Assembly (NCBI RefSeq): GCF_020829495.1
Contig: NZ_JAIVFQ010000016.1
Span: forward strand, 55,848-119,847
Length of the DNA: 64,000 nt
Origin: Nostoc favosum CHAB5714
GTDB lineage: Bacteria > Cyanobacteriota > Cyanobacteriia > Cyanobacteriales > Nostocaceae
Direction of reading: 5' to 3'
Under the pieces are notes generated by a model. It had not been told where the DNA came from, ran no database searches, and worked only from the letters and a program-made list of their open reading frames with translations. Below, piece after piece: positions 53,200 to 62,358 of this stretch; position 1 is the stretch's first letter; each line of letters starts with the position of its first letter. The position numbers and the translations under genes are program-made.

Positions 53200-53274
53200 A
53201 TTAAAAAATGCCTGGGAGTGTTGCCGTGTTTCCACCCCAGGCATTTTTTATTCTCAACTTGCTCCTCACACACA
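53200..53274 (-). ncRNA. Yfr2-like small RNA, copy 2
   Basis: Same layout as copy 3; the stem is ATGCCTGGG/CCCAGGCAT, fully paired, so two positions have changed together relative to the other copies. Candidate -10 GATAATCT upstream and a conserved CAATATACTTG farther up. Confidence 0.62.
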
Positions 53275-53332
53275 AATAAAGATTATCACTACTTCTATCA
53301 AATGGCAAGTATATTGAGTGAAATTTTTGACA

Positions 53333-53407
53333 AATTAAAAAGCGCTTGGGAGTGTTGCCGTGTTTCCACCCCAGGCGCTTTTTACTTTTAACTTGCTCCT
53401 CACACAC
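53333..53407 (-). ncRNA. Yfr2-like small RNA, copy 1
   Basis: Same layout; stem GCGCCTGGG/CCCAAGCGC with one mismatch, identical GGTGGAAACACGGCAACA loop. Upstream, AGTGTCACACAATATGCTTG is shared with the others. It starts about 83 bp after the purH stop on the same strand. Confidence 0.62.
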
Positions 53408-53489
53408 GACTAAAACATATCATTAATTCAATCAAAAAGCAAGCATATTGTGTGACACTTTATAAACTGCACACCTAATGAGCAATAAT

Positions 53490-55034
53490 TTAGTGTAAAA
53501 AGTGACGTACCCCAGTTAAGACCATCACCAAACCCAGTTCGTTAGCAGCAATGATAGAATCTTTATCGCGCAAACTTCCCCCTGGTTGGACAATAGCTGT
53601 AATTCCTGCTGCTGCGGCTGTTTTCACAGAATCATCGAAGGGGAAGAATCCATCGCTGGCGAGAGTTGCACCTTTGGCTTTTTCTTGAGCTTGTTCTAGG
53701 GCAATTTTAACTGAGCCGACGCGGTTCATTTGACCAGCACCTACTCCTAGTGTAGTGCGATCGCTTGTCACAACAATGGCATTAGATTTAACATGTTTGC
53801 AAACTTTCCACGCAAACAGCAATTCGGCTAATTCGTCGGGTGTGGGTTGACGTTCGGTGACTATTTGCCATTGACTGGTATCAGCAATCACGTCATCACT
53901 AGCTTGGACAAGGAAACCACCTGCGATCGCTTTCACTGTATCCTTAGGGCCACTGCTCAAATCAGCTAGAGTCAAAACCCGCACGTTAGATTTTTTGGCA
54001 AGGATTTCTTGAGCTTCTGCATCACAACTTGGTGCAACCACACATTCTAAAAATGTTTTAGTTAACTCGCTAGCTGTAGCTGCATCAATTGGGCGGTTGA
54101 GCGCGACAATACCACCAAAGGCAGAAGTAGAATCAGCGTTGAAAGCTTTTTGGTAAGCTTCTGAAATAGTGCTTCCCAATGCCGTACCACAGGGATTTGT
54201 ATGTTTGATAATTGTTGCAGCTGGAGTATCAGTGAATTCAGCAATAATTCGGCGTGCGGCTTCTAAATCAACTAAGTTATTGTAACTAAGTTCTTTGCCT
54301 TGCAGTTTTGTCGCAGATGTCCATCCTGTTGGAGTAGTACCAGTTTGATACCAGGTGGCGGCTTGATGGGGATTTTCGCCGTAACGCAGAGATTGCAATT
54401 GTGTACCGCTAAGGGTGTACTGTTGTGTTCCTGCCACGTAAGATGCGAACTGACAAGTCAGCGCTTGCGCTATCGCTTGATCATAACTAGCAGTATGTAA
54501 AAATCCTTTTAAAGCCGCCTTTTGCCGAAACTCTAGGGAAGCTTCGCCGTTATTTTGCCGCAATTCCTGTAAATACTCGTCATACTGGGCTGGATCGCAT
54601 AATACAGCCAGATGGGCGAAGTTTTTCGATGATGCCCTTAGCATAGCAGGGCCACCGATATCAATTTGTTCAACAGCTTGGGATAATGTTACCCCTGGTT
54701 TAGCGATCGTTTCCTCAAAAGGATATAGATTCACCACCACTAAATCAATCGGGCGAATTTGGTTATTTTCTAAATCTGTAATATCTTCGGGAACATCTCG
54801 CCGCGCCAAAATTCCGCCATGAATTCGGGGATGTAGGGTTTTGACTCGACCACCTAAAATTTCTGGAGAACCTGTATAATCTGCAACTTTGGTAACAGGG
54901 AGTCCCGCATCTTTGAGTGCTTGGGCTGTTCCCCCACTGCTGATTAAATCAAAGTCGAATTCTTCAACCAAGCTACGGGCTAGGTCAATTAAACCAGTTT
55001 TGTTAGATACACTCAGCAGGGCTAGACGCGCCAT
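53490..55034 (-). CDS. purH: Bifunctional purine biosynthesis protein PurH
   Basis: A 514-residue fusion of IMP cyclohydrolase (N-terminal MGS-like domain, about 1-140: DLISSGGTAQALKDAGLPV, FEETIAKPGVTLSQAVEQIDIGGPAMLRASSKN) and AICAR formyltransferase (KHTNPCGTALG, SAFGGIVALN, GVGAGQMNRVGSVKIALEQA, FFPFDDSVKTAAAAGITAIVQPGGSLRD). It performs the last two steps of IMP synthesis. Length is standard. Three small RNA genes follow on the same strand. Confidence 0.97.
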   Translation of the reverse strand: MARLALLSVSNKTGLIDLARSLVEEFDFDLISSGGTAQALKDAGLPVTKVADYTGSPEILGGRVKTLHPRIHGGILARRDVPEDITDLENNQIRPIDLVVVNLYPFEETIAKPGVTLSQAVEQIDIGGPAMLRASSKNFAHLAVLCDPAQYDEYLQELRQNNGEASLEFRQKAALKGFLHTASYDQAIAQALTCQFASYVAGTQQYTLSGTQLQSLRYGENPHQAATWYQTGTTPTGWTSATKLQGKELSYNNLVDLEAARRIIAEFTDTPAATIIKHTNPCGTALGSTISEAYQKAFNADSTSAFGGIVALNRPIDAATASELTKTFLECVVAPSCDAEAQEILAKKSNVRVLTLADLSSGPKDTVKAIAGGFLVQASDDVIADTSQWQIVTERQPTPDELAELLFAWKVCKHVKSNAIVVTSDRTTLGVGAGQMNRVGSVKIALEQAQEKAKGATLASDGFFPFDDSVKTAAAAGITAIVQPGGSLRDKDSIIAANELGLVMVLTGVRHFLH

Positions 55035-55210
55035 TGATCAATTCCTTAAAAGTAGGCCAGAAGCGAAGGATCTCAAGTTTTACATAAGCCTTGGTTCACT
55101 TCAAGACTTTTCGGCATCATTCTGAGATCCGGTAGTGGCGTGGCAACAAAAGGAGGTAGACAGGTTCTCCGTAATTGAAAAATTTGGGCTAGCAAGGAGA
55201 AGAAGGTAGA

Positions 55211-55306
55211 TACAGCGTATTTCAGGTAAATGAAGTACACGGGTAGGGGCACAACATGTTGTGCCCCTACAATATCTGTACCTCACGCCTGTTGCAATCT
55301 GCTGTA
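55211..55306. repeat. Inverted copy of the 34050 element
   Basis: TACAGCGTATTTCAGGTAAA through GTAGGGGCACAACATGTTG to GCTGTA, reverse complement of 34050-34146. The rest of the 441-bp spacer (55035-55476) holds no ORF; a leader like that of the 1612 gene precedes the next start. Confidence 0.85.
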
Positions 55307-55476
55307 ACTACTTAGCGATGTTACATTTCGCTTGTGCTTGGATTAAGCTGACTCAAGGGTGACATGAAAGAACGTCGAAACGTCAACATTTGGCGAATTT
55401 TTGGGCGTTCAAACAGCGCTAACTGCAACTTGAGAACCTAATTTACTCGAAAAATCGATTCAGGTAGGAAAAAATT

Positions 55477-58152
55477 ATGGCAAATATCATTGGAATCAAC
55501 GGGAATGATACCCTACTGGGCACTAACAGCGCAGATACGATTAATGGTAATGGTAACGACTCATTTGATCAGGACAACGATAGTCTGACTGGTGGCGGTG
55601 GCAAGGATAAATTTGTCTACAACTTAAACTATTACTCTAGTAGCAATACTGATACTATTACTGATTTCGGTGGCGTAGGTAAAGGCGTAACTCCCTCAGC
55701 AGCAGTCATTGCCGAAGTGGATACCATCCAATTCCAAGGCTATTATTTTACTCCCCAAAATCTGCTGCTTACTCAGAACGGCAGCAATCTGGAAATCACC
55801 TTTGAAGGGGAGGCTTATTCAAAAGTCATCCTTCAAAACTTCAAATTAGAAAACCTGAATAATCTGCCAGCAATTTCTTCACGACCTGCTATTGGCAATA
55901 TCCTGTTTGATGGACAAACCAGCATCGCCGACAGTTTTGATGTGTTTAATGCCAACTCCACTCAAACTAACCTGTTCAATAAGAACACAGTGACATTCCT
56001 CAATGACCTTGACAACAACATTACAGGTTTAGACAACTCAAATGATGTGGTGAATGGTCAGGCGGGTAATGATAAAATCGATGGCTTGAGTGGTAACGAC
56101 CTGCTGCGCGGTGGTACGGGCAATGATACTCTCATTGGTGGTGAAGGAAATGACTACCTCAACGGTGGTGAAGGGGATGACTCCCTCAACGGTGGTGAAG
56201 GGAATGACTCCTTCAACGGTGGTGAAGGGGATGACCTGTTGTCGGGTGATGCGGGCAATGACAACCTTCTTGGTGGTACGGACAATGATACCCTTCTTGG
56301 TGGTAGTGGTGACGATCGCTTGGATGTTGGTTCTTCAAATCTTGATTTTTTTGTAGGAGGCGATCAGCTGCTCTCTGGGGGTGATGGCAACGATAGTCTC
56401 TCTGCCTCAGGCTACGAAAGCCGCAACGGGAACAACAATTACTCCTCTGGTAACAACACTCTCAACGGTGGCGCTGGTGACGATTACTTGATTGTTAACT
56501 TTTCAAAAGCCAATAACCTACTCAATGGTGGTGACGGCAACGATACGTTTTTCAAGAACTTCAGTGGCAATGATACGATAGATGGAGGTAAAGGTGACGA
56601 TTTGCTGTCCTATGACACCAGTGATAGTTCCTACGATATTACCGGGGGAATCACTTCGACTTTTAATACTATTACTAACATTGGCTCAATTACGCTAGGC
56701 ACGAACCGAGTTAGCTACAAAGATATCGAACGATTAGAAATCAAAGGTACAGAGTACAATGACTTGATTGTGGGGAGCAACGGCAACGATATGCTCGACC
56801 CGGGCTATAGTGGCAATGATACGATAGATGGGGGCAAAGGTGACGATTTGTTGTCCTATACCGCCAATACTAGCGAGGGAATCACTTCAACTTTCGATGC
56901 TACCACTAATACTGGCTTAATTACGGAAGCCACGAGACTAGTTAGCTACAAAAATATCGAACGATTAAATATCACAGGTGGATTCGACGATGACTTGATT
57001 GTGGGGAACAATGGGAACGATACGCTCGATCCGGGCAGGAGTGGTAATGATACGGTAGATGGGGGAACAGGTGACGATTTGTTGAAGTTTTTGAACTATG
57101 GTAGCGAGGGAATCACTTCGACATTCAATGCTACTACTAATACTGGAACAATTACGGCGGGCGCGAGTCGGGTTAGCTACAAAAATATCGAGCGATTAGA
57201 TATCACAGGTACATCCTACGATGACTTGATTGTGGGGAGCAATGGCAATGATACGCTCTCCACGTTCGGTAATGGCAATGATACGATAGATGGGGGCAGA
57301 GGTGACGATTTGTTGTCATATACCGCCAATAGTAGCGAGGGAATCACTTCAACTTTCGATGTTACCACTAATACTGGCTTAATTACGGCAGGCAGGAATC
57401 GGGTTAGTTACAAGAATATCGAACGATTAGAGATCGCAGGTACAGAGTCCGATGACAATATTGTGGGGAGCAATGGCAACGATAGGATAATAGGAAACTT
57501 TACTTTCTATGTCGGGTATCGTGAATATTCCAGCGTTGAGGTTATTCGTGGCAATGACACAATAGATGGGGGCAAAGGTGACGATTTGTTGATTGTCAAT
57601 GATAGCGGTGATACCGAGGGCGAGGGAATCACTTCGACATTCAATGCTATCACTAACGAAGGAGCAATTACGGCTGGCACGAATCAGGTTAGCTACAAGA
57701 ATATCGAACGATTAGAGATCACAGGTACACAGTACGATGACTTGATTCTGGGGAGCAATGGGAATGATACTCTCAACGGTGGTAGTGGCAATGATACTCT
57801 CATAGGTGGCAAAGGTAATGATAGCCTAATTGGAGGATCTGGTACTGATACCTTTGCTTTCAATAGTTTCAATGAAGGCATTGATGGAATTTATGACTTC
57901 AACGCGACTAATGAACTCATTCGGGTATCGGCTGCTGGTTTTGGTGGCGGGTTATCACCAGGTTCACTTAAGACAAATCAGTTTAGCATCGGAGCATCTG
58001 CAACCACTAGCACTCAGCGATTTATTTACAACGATGTTACAGGTGCATTGTTCTTTGACCAAGATGGCAGTGCGATCGCCTTTACTCAGGTACAATTTGG
58101 ACAACTTTCGAGTGGGTTGTCACTAACCAAAAACAATTTTGTGGTTGTTTAA
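55477..58152 (+). CDS. RTX-type calcium-binding repeat protein
   Basis: An 891-residue acidic protein. The N-terminal 190 residues (MANIIGINGNDTLLG..., TDTITDFGGVGKG, ILFDGQTSIADSFDVFNANST) align to the partial gene at 1-1612. Then GGxGxDxL nonapeptides at about 195-300, five larger modules containing the motif SYKNIERLEITG and GITSTFN-TTN-GTI, and a C-terminal 80-residue domain that ends SGLSLTKNNFVVV, probably a type I secretion signal. Ca2+-folding in the extracellular space is expected. Role unknown: surface layer, adhesin and motility proteins are possible. The modules are very similar to each other, implying internal duplication. Confidence 0.93.
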   Translation: MANIIGINGNDTLLGTNSADTINGNGNDSFDQDNDSLTGGGGKDKFVYNLNYYSSSNTDTITDFGGVGKGVTPSAAVIAEVDTIQFQGYYFTPQNLLLTQNGSNLEITFEGEAYSKVILQNFKLENLNNLPAISSRPAIGNILFDGQTSIADSFDVFNANSTQTNLFNKNTVTFLNDLDNNITGLDNSNDVVNGQAGNDKIDGLSGNDLLRGGTGNDTLIGGEGNDYLNGGEGDDSLNGGEGNDSFNGGEGDDLLSGDAGNDNLLGGTDNDTLLGGSGDDRLDVGSSNLDFFVGGDQLLSGGDGNDSLSASGYESRNGNNNYSSGNNTLNGGAGDDYLIVNFSKANNLLNGGDGNDTFFKNFSGNDTIDGGKGDDLLSYDTSDSSYDITGGITSTFNTITNIGSITLGTNRVSYKDIERLEIKGTEYNDLIVGSNGNDMLDPGYSGNDTIDGGKGDDLLSYTANTSEGITSTFDATTNTGLITEATRLVSYKNIERLNITGGFDDDLIVGNNGNDTLDPGRSGNDTVDGGTGDDLLKFLNYGSEGITSTFNATTNTGTITAGASRVSYKNIERLDITGTSYDDLIVGSNGNDTLSTFGNGNDTIDGGRGDDLLSYTANSSEGITSTFDVTTNTGLITAGRNRVSYKNIERLEIAGTESDDNIVGSNGNDRIIGNFTFYVGYREYSSVEVIRGNDTIDGGKGDDLLIVNDSGDTEGEGITSTFNAITNEGAITAGTNQVSYKNIERLEITGTQYDDLILGSNGNDTLNGGSGNDTLIGGKGNDSLIGGSGTDTFAFNSFNEGIDGIYDFNATNELIRVSAAGFGGGLSPGSLKTNQFSIGASATTSTQRFIYNDVTGALFFDQDGSAIAFTQVQFGQLSSGLSLTKNNFVVV

Positions 58153-58361
58153 TTGTGATTAGCGCTCTATCACTCTAAGCAGAGAAAATAGGAAATGGTC
58201 GGATTGCGAGGTGTCTAAAATAGCAACTCGCATCCGATTTTTCAATGCTATTATAGCCAGCGATCGCGCGTGGAGTTCTTTACCAGAGGGAGTTTGTAAA
58301 CAATATTGGTACTCTGACTTTTCACGGGAAGTCTTCAAGCCTCGAAAAAACGTGACTTTTT
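58153..58361. other. Spacer after the RTX gene
   Basis: No gene. TGACTTTTCACGG at 58316-58328 is inverted as CCGTGAAAAGTCA at 58457-58469 within the next gene, possibly marking an old inversion or a stem. Confidence 0.4.
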
Positions 58362-58646
58362 CTACAGCCTAATTGTCAATAGCTTTAAGTTAATGAAAAT
58401 AGCTAACGGAAAAATCAGGGTTTGGAAAACCCTCAAAATGGCCTTTTCCACATGCCGTGAAAAGTCAGATTGGTACTCCCGTCCTAAAAAGCTTTGGGTG
58501 CGAAAAACTACAGAAGCATCATTGGCTGGCTTTAAAATAAAGTCTTCTTGGCGGATCATGATTTCACCACTATCGTCGATGTAAATCGCGGTTAACTCAA
58601 AACTGCCGATTTGTGTTTTCCATAAATTACTTGACGACGTAGGCAT
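58362..58646 (-). CDS. Small hypothetical protein, 94 residues
   Basis: MPTSSSNLWKTQIGSFELTAIYIDDSGEIMIRQEDF... with a hydrophobic C-terminus. Its first 60 residues look like a compact domain; the end (LRVFQTLIFPLAIFINLKLLTIRL) appears to have run out of frame into an unrelated sequence, so the gene may be truncated. No family recognised; no strong RBS. Confidence 0.45.
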   Translation of the reverse strand: MPTSSSNLWKTQIGSFELTAIYIDDSGEIMIRQEDFILKPANDASVVFRTQSFLGREYQSDFSRHVEKAILRVFQTLIFPLAIFINLKLLTIRL

Positions 58647-58735
58647 TCTTTAGGCAAGCAGCAAATGCCGCTAAATACTAAGTCCACTTGAAGAGATAGG
58701 ATCTATGAAAAGTGTAGAATTTTAGGAGTAAACCT

Positions 58736-59353
58736 CTGTCTTTACAAGCTATCACCGTTAAGAGAGATTCTCAACCCCCCGCAGGCTTAATTGTCACTTT
58801 GCATGGTTGGGGTGCTAATGCTGAAGATGTAGCATCTTTGTTACCCTTGCTCAACTTACCCGATTATCAATTTGTATTACCCAACGCACCTTATCCTTAT
58901 CCCTATTCTCCAGTAGGCAGGGCATGGTATGACCTGCGAGTGGAGAATATGTATCAAGGATTGGCAGAAAGTCGGCAACTGCTAATAGATTTTTTGCAAT
59001 CTTTAGAAAGTACCACTGGCGTACCTTTGTCACGCACTATTTTAAGTGGATTTTCTCAAGGCGGGGCAATGACTTTAGATGTCGGCTCAAAATTGCCCCT
59101 AGCAGGTTTAGCTATCATGAGTGGGTATTTACATCCTGATGCAGTAACGGCAGATCAAAAAGGGATTCCGCCGATTTTAATCAGCCACGGGAGATATGAT
59201 GAAGTTGTCCCACTACAAGCTGCTTTGAAGGCACGAGAAACTCTAAAGTCTCTAAAAGTGGCGGTAGAATACCACGAATTTGACATGGGGCATGAAATAA
59301 ATCTACAAACGTTAGAGGTGCTACAAAATTTCGTTGTAAATATAATTGCTTAG
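58736..59353 (+). CDS. Alpha/beta hydrolase (carboxylesterase/phospholipase type), CTG start
   Basis: A 205-residue serine esterase. LIVTLHGWGANAEDV provides the first strand and oxyanion loop, GFSQGGAM the nucleophile Ser elbow, SHGRYDEVVP the Asp and FDMGHEI the His. Between the upstream stop (58715) and the TTG at 58799 the only codons are sense codons without ATG, GTG or TTG; starting at 58799 would delete the oxyanion strand. AGGAG (58724-58728) lies 7 bp before an in-frame CTG at 58736, the best start. The start is an inference. Confidence 0.85.
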   Translation: MSLQAITVKRDSQPPAGLIVTLHGWGANAEDVASLLPLLNLPDYQFVLPNAPYPYPYSPVGRAWYDLRVENMYQGLAESRQLLIDFLQSLESTTGVPLSRTILSGFSQGGAMTLDVGSKLPLAGLAIMSGYLHPDAVTADQKGIPPILISHGRYDEVVPLQAALKARETLKSLKVAVEYHEFDMGHEINLQTLEVLQNFVVNIIA

Positions 59354-59508
59354 TCAGGATTACGAATTTTTTATAAATTATGGTACAAATTCTGACAATT
59401 TTCACGAAATTAATGACTTCTAATGAGTAATATATATTGGGTGGCTGCGAAAGAGCGCAACTTAACCCATGCTGAAGGCGAGTGCTGCATAAGGGAGGGG
59501 CGAGCATT

Positions 59509-59721
59509 ATGACAACTCTAAGCATTTCCAGGAAAGAAATTGCTGCCATGACTGTGGCAGAAGTAGAAGAACTGGCTACACGTCTGGAGCTAGATAATTA
59601 TAGTAATGCTTTTGAGGGTTTAAATGATTGGCATTTATTGCGAGCGATCGCATTTCAGCGCCCAGAGTTAGTTGAACCCTATATCTACCTCTTAGACTTG
59701 GAACCCTACGATGAAGCGTAG
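59509..59721 (+). CDS. DUF2555-like cyanobacterial small protein
   Basis: A 70-residue protein: MTTLSISRKEIAAMTVAEVEELATRLELDNYSNAFEGLNDWHLLRAIAFQRPELVEPYIYLLDLEPYDEA, matching the cyanobacterial DUF2555 pattern. ATG 59509 is preceded by GGGAGGGG (59494-59501). It lies 80 bp upstream of coaBC on the same strand, with a GAGTTAG heptamer run between them. Function unknown. Confidence 0.87.
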   Translation: MTTLSISRKEIAAMTVAEVEELATRLELDNYSNAFEGLNDWHLLRAIAFQRPELVEPYIYLLDLEPYDEA

Positions 59722-59726
59722 TTGAG

Positions 59727-59750
59727 AGTTAGGAGTTAGGAGTTAGGAGT
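59727..59750. repeat. Heptamer repeat AGTTAGG
   Basis: Three copies of AGTTAGG between the DUF2555-like gene and coaBC. Confidence 0.85.
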
Positions 59751-59801
59751 TTTAACTATTTAGTACTAATTTTTGTAACTACTTACTCCTAACTTTTTAC
59801 C

Positions 59802-61007
59802 ATGCCTAATCCAAAGTTGAACAAGGTTCTAATTGCTGTAGGTGGCGGTATCGCCGCCTACAAAATCTGTGCATTAGTTTCGACGCTGTTTAAAACTGGG
59901 GTAGAGGTTCGAGTTATCCTCACCCGTTCGGCGCAAGAATTTATCACGCCTCTGACAATAGCCACCCTATCTCGTCATCGGGCCTACACAGATGATGATT
60001 TTTGGCAACCAACTCACTCTCGCCCGTTGCATATTGAGTTGGGTGAATGGGCAGATGTCATGGTAATTGCACCCTTAACAGCTAATACATTAGCCAAATT
60101 AGCCTATGGGATGGCGGATAATTTACTCACAAATACCGTACTGGCTTCTACTTGTCCGGTGCTGTTAGCACCCGCAATGAATACGGATATGTGGAAACAG
60201 TTATCAGTGCAGCGAAATTGGCAACAGCTATTGATCGATAGCCGATATCATGGGATGAATACAGCATCAGGATTATTAGCGTGCGATCGCATCGGTGCTG
60301 GTAGATTAGCAGAACCTCCAGAAATTTTGGCTCACATCCAATCGTTGTTACACACTCAAGGTAAACGAGATTTAGCTGGTAAACGAGTGTTAATTAGTGC
60401 TGGGGGAACGCGAGAGTATCTTGACCCAGTTAGATTTATTGGTAATCCTTCCACAGGTAAAATGGGATTAGCTTTAGCACAAGCGGCACTTCACCGAGGC
60501 GCAAGTGTCACCCTAGTACATGGCCTTGCTAATTGGGATGTACCATTAGGAGTGCAAACAATTCCTGTTGTTAGTGCAGAGCAAATGCAGCAGTCCATGC
60601 TGGAATATTTACCCAACGCTGATGTAATTGTCATGTCAGCAGCCGTTGCAGATGTGAAGCCACGAGATTATAGTACAGAGAAATTACCCAAGCGATCGCT
60701 CCCCCAAGCCTTACCCCTGGAACCAGTACCCGATATAGTCGCCCAATTAGCAAAACTTAAACAGCCGCATCAAATATTAATTGGTTTTGCAGCACAAACT
60801 GGGGATATTGTCAAGCCAGCATTAGAAAAGTTACAGAGTAAAAAACTTGATGCTATTATTGCCAATCCCATCGATCAACCTGATAGTGGTTTTGGGAGTG
60901 ATAATAATCAAGCGATATTTTTAGATAATCAAGGACGGCAAGTAGCGATCGCACCTTGTTCTAAATTAGAAATGGCCCATCAATTATTTGATTTTGTCCT
61001 ATTTTGA
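59802..61007 (+). CDS. coaBC: Bifunctional phosphopantothenoylcysteine decarboxylase/ligase CoaBC
   Basis: A 401-residue two-domain protein of CoA synthesis. The N-terminal flavoprotein decarboxylase CoaC has [16 protein letters not shown] and PAMNTDMW at 124-131; the C-terminal CoaB ligase starts near 185 ([38 protein letters not shown]) and has AAVADVKP and IIANP with KLQSKKLDA. It converts 4'-phosphopantothenate and Cys to 4'-phosphopantetheine. Length is standard. Confidence 0.96.
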   Translation: MPNPKLNKVLIAVGGGIAAYKICALVSTLFKTGVEVRVILTRSAQEFITPLTIATLSRHRAYTDDDFWQPTHSRPLHIELGEWADVMVIAPLTANTLAKLAYGMADNLLTNTVLASTCPVLLAPAMNTDMWKQLSVQRNWQQLLIDSRYHGMNTASGLLACDRIGAGRLAEPPEILAHIQSLLHTQGKRDLAGKRVLISAGGTREYLDPVRFIGNPSTGKMGLALAQAALHRGASVTLVHGLANWDVPLGVQTIPVVSAEQMQQSMLEYLPNADVIVMSAAVADVKPRDYSTEKLPKRSLPQALPLEPVPDIVAQLAKLKQPHQILIGFAAQTGDIVKPALEKLQSKKLDAIIANPIDQPDSGFGSDNNQAIFLDNQGRQVAIAPCSKLEMAHQLFDFVLF

Positions 61008-61164
61008 CCAAGTTCCTTAGTACCGCGCCAAGACACAAAAACTTCTTTTTGCATCTTACTGATGTATTGACATTTTAAATTACATCATTTACCGATCCGA
61101 TCGCCTTACCTGACACAAAAGGAAAATTCAGCTTTGTAGTAAGCTTGGAAATAGTAACATATCC

Positions 61165-61307
61165 CAATACAGTTCAGTTAAGCATTTCTTTCTTCTCTTC
61201 CTTTGCGTTCTTTGCGTCCTTTGCGGTAGCCTCCGGCAAGCCGATGCAGCGTCTACGTTAAAAAAATTGACTTTGACTAATATTTAAGCCTTAACTGAAC
61301 CGTATTG
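61165..61307. repeat. MITE-like element, family 2, with 10-bp target duplication
   Basis: CAATACAGTTCAGTTAAG and CTTAACTGAACCGTATTG; TAACATATCC at 61155-61164 and 61308-61317. The interior has TTCTCTTCCTTTGCG and GTAGCCTCCGGCAAGCC. Confidence 0.92.
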
Positions 61308-61317
61308 TAACATATCC

Positions 61318-61523
61318 TTCTTTGCCTCAACCTTTGGTGAAAGTTGAGGTTTCCAAACGTCGCTGGTTTACTCAGTTAAAAGCTCCTAAATATGACCGTA
61401 GGAATGCCTGCTCCCCTATTTTTTGAGCGTGTTGTACGCGACTACATCAGTGATTTTGCGATCGCAGATGAGGACATTGAATCAGAGCAAGATTAAATAT
61501 CCTGCCAGTGAATAAAGAGGCTA
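61318..61523. other. Short coding-like fragments
   Basis: Segments such as VKVEVSKRRWFTQLKAPKYDRR (61339 on) and FFERVVRDYISDFAIADEDIESEQD (61421-61495) are open but separated by stops. They may be the remains of a small gene; no homologue recognised. Confidence 0.35.
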
Positions 61524-61763
61524 CTATTGACACTCCCCATCGAATGAGTACCTTGAAGATGGGGATTCTACATTCACCCTAGTTACTTGCTCAACCAGGG
61601 TTTCCCCAAGTAGAGTAGAGGTCGCTAGTCCTGTAGCGTTACTTCCGGTCTGCCCGACCGTAGGAAAGCTTACCAATATTCAGAATGTTAATGCTTGCAT
61701 TATGATCCCTCTGCAAAACACAACCGCATTTACAAACATGGGTGCGATGACGCAACCTAAAAC
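61524..61763 (-). pseudogene. TnpB (IS200/IS605-type) C-terminal relic with 3' guide-RNA end
   Basis: Reverse strand encodes RTHVCKCGCVLQRDHNASINILNIGK, the zinc-finger/RuvC-III C-terminus, then a one-base shift to TVGQTGSNATGLATSTLLGETLVEQVTRVNVESPS and a stop. The 3' end has a CCCCATC (61535-61541)/GATGGGG (61558-61564) stem. This end of the element corresponds to the omega-RNA region of TnpB loci. The N-terminal two-thirds are gone. Confidence 0.85.
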
Positions 61764-61964
61764 TTGAGTTTATTGAGCTTAGTGAAACCCCAGAACAAGC
61801 CCGAAAGCTGGCAAAAATAGTGTGATTGACATAGAGATATCAAGCAGCAATTGGGAAAGGAAACTACTACCTTGAATTGGGTATAACCCGTATGCTCTAT
61901 GGCTTCAAGTCACTTTTCTAGATTTTACAATATAAGTAAGACATAAAAATAACGCTTCAATTAT

Positions 61965-62321
61965 ATGAAAATACTCTCATCAGAACTAGTCCATTTGGGA
62001 TTTGGCAAATATGTGCGTTCTGACCAAGTAACAGCAGTTATACCGATAGAAGAGGAGCGAGGCCCAGGGCGACGAACCTTTGTTCACGTTCAAGGGCAAA
62101 GTGATCCAATTATCGCCTCTCGCGCTGAAGATACCATCGTGCGTGATTTAGTACAGGAACCACACGAGGTTACTCAAGCCCGTCAGCAGCAGGAAATTCT
62201 TCAAGATTTATTGGTTAATTTAGCTAATGTTAATTCAACTGTGCGTCGAATTAACCGTGATGAAGGCAGTTTGGATCTTGATTTGTTAGAGCGACGAATT
62301 AAGCAAGTCCTTGAAAATTAA
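61965..62321 (+). CDS. RemA-like (DUF370-like) regulator
   Basis: A 118-residue protein with LVHLGFGKYVRSDQVTAVIPIEEERGPGRRTFVHVQGQSDPIIASRAEDTIVRDLVQEP, similar to RemA/DUF370 DNA-binding proteins (IGFGNxV-RI-AIV), followed by a helical, Gln-rich C-terminal tail absent from RemA itself. RemA binds DNA and regulates matrix genes in Bacillus. The SPL-type gene follows 37 bp later, so the two form an operon. Confidence 0.7.
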   Translation: MKILSSELVHLGFGKYVRSDQVTAVIPIEEERGPGRRTFVHVQGQSDPIIASRAEDTIVRDLVQEPHEVTQARQQQEILQDLLVNLANVNSTVRRINRDEGSLDLDLLERRIKQVLEN

Positions 62322-62358
62322 TTGCAGAAATCAGCAAACTAAATAACGGAGAAAGATA

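Noticed and set aside
53031..53407. Three hairpins as CRISPR repeats or terminators only
   Set aside because: Repeats are gene-sized, with conserved leader, promoter-like boxes and a Yfr2-like loop, so ncRNA is the better reading.
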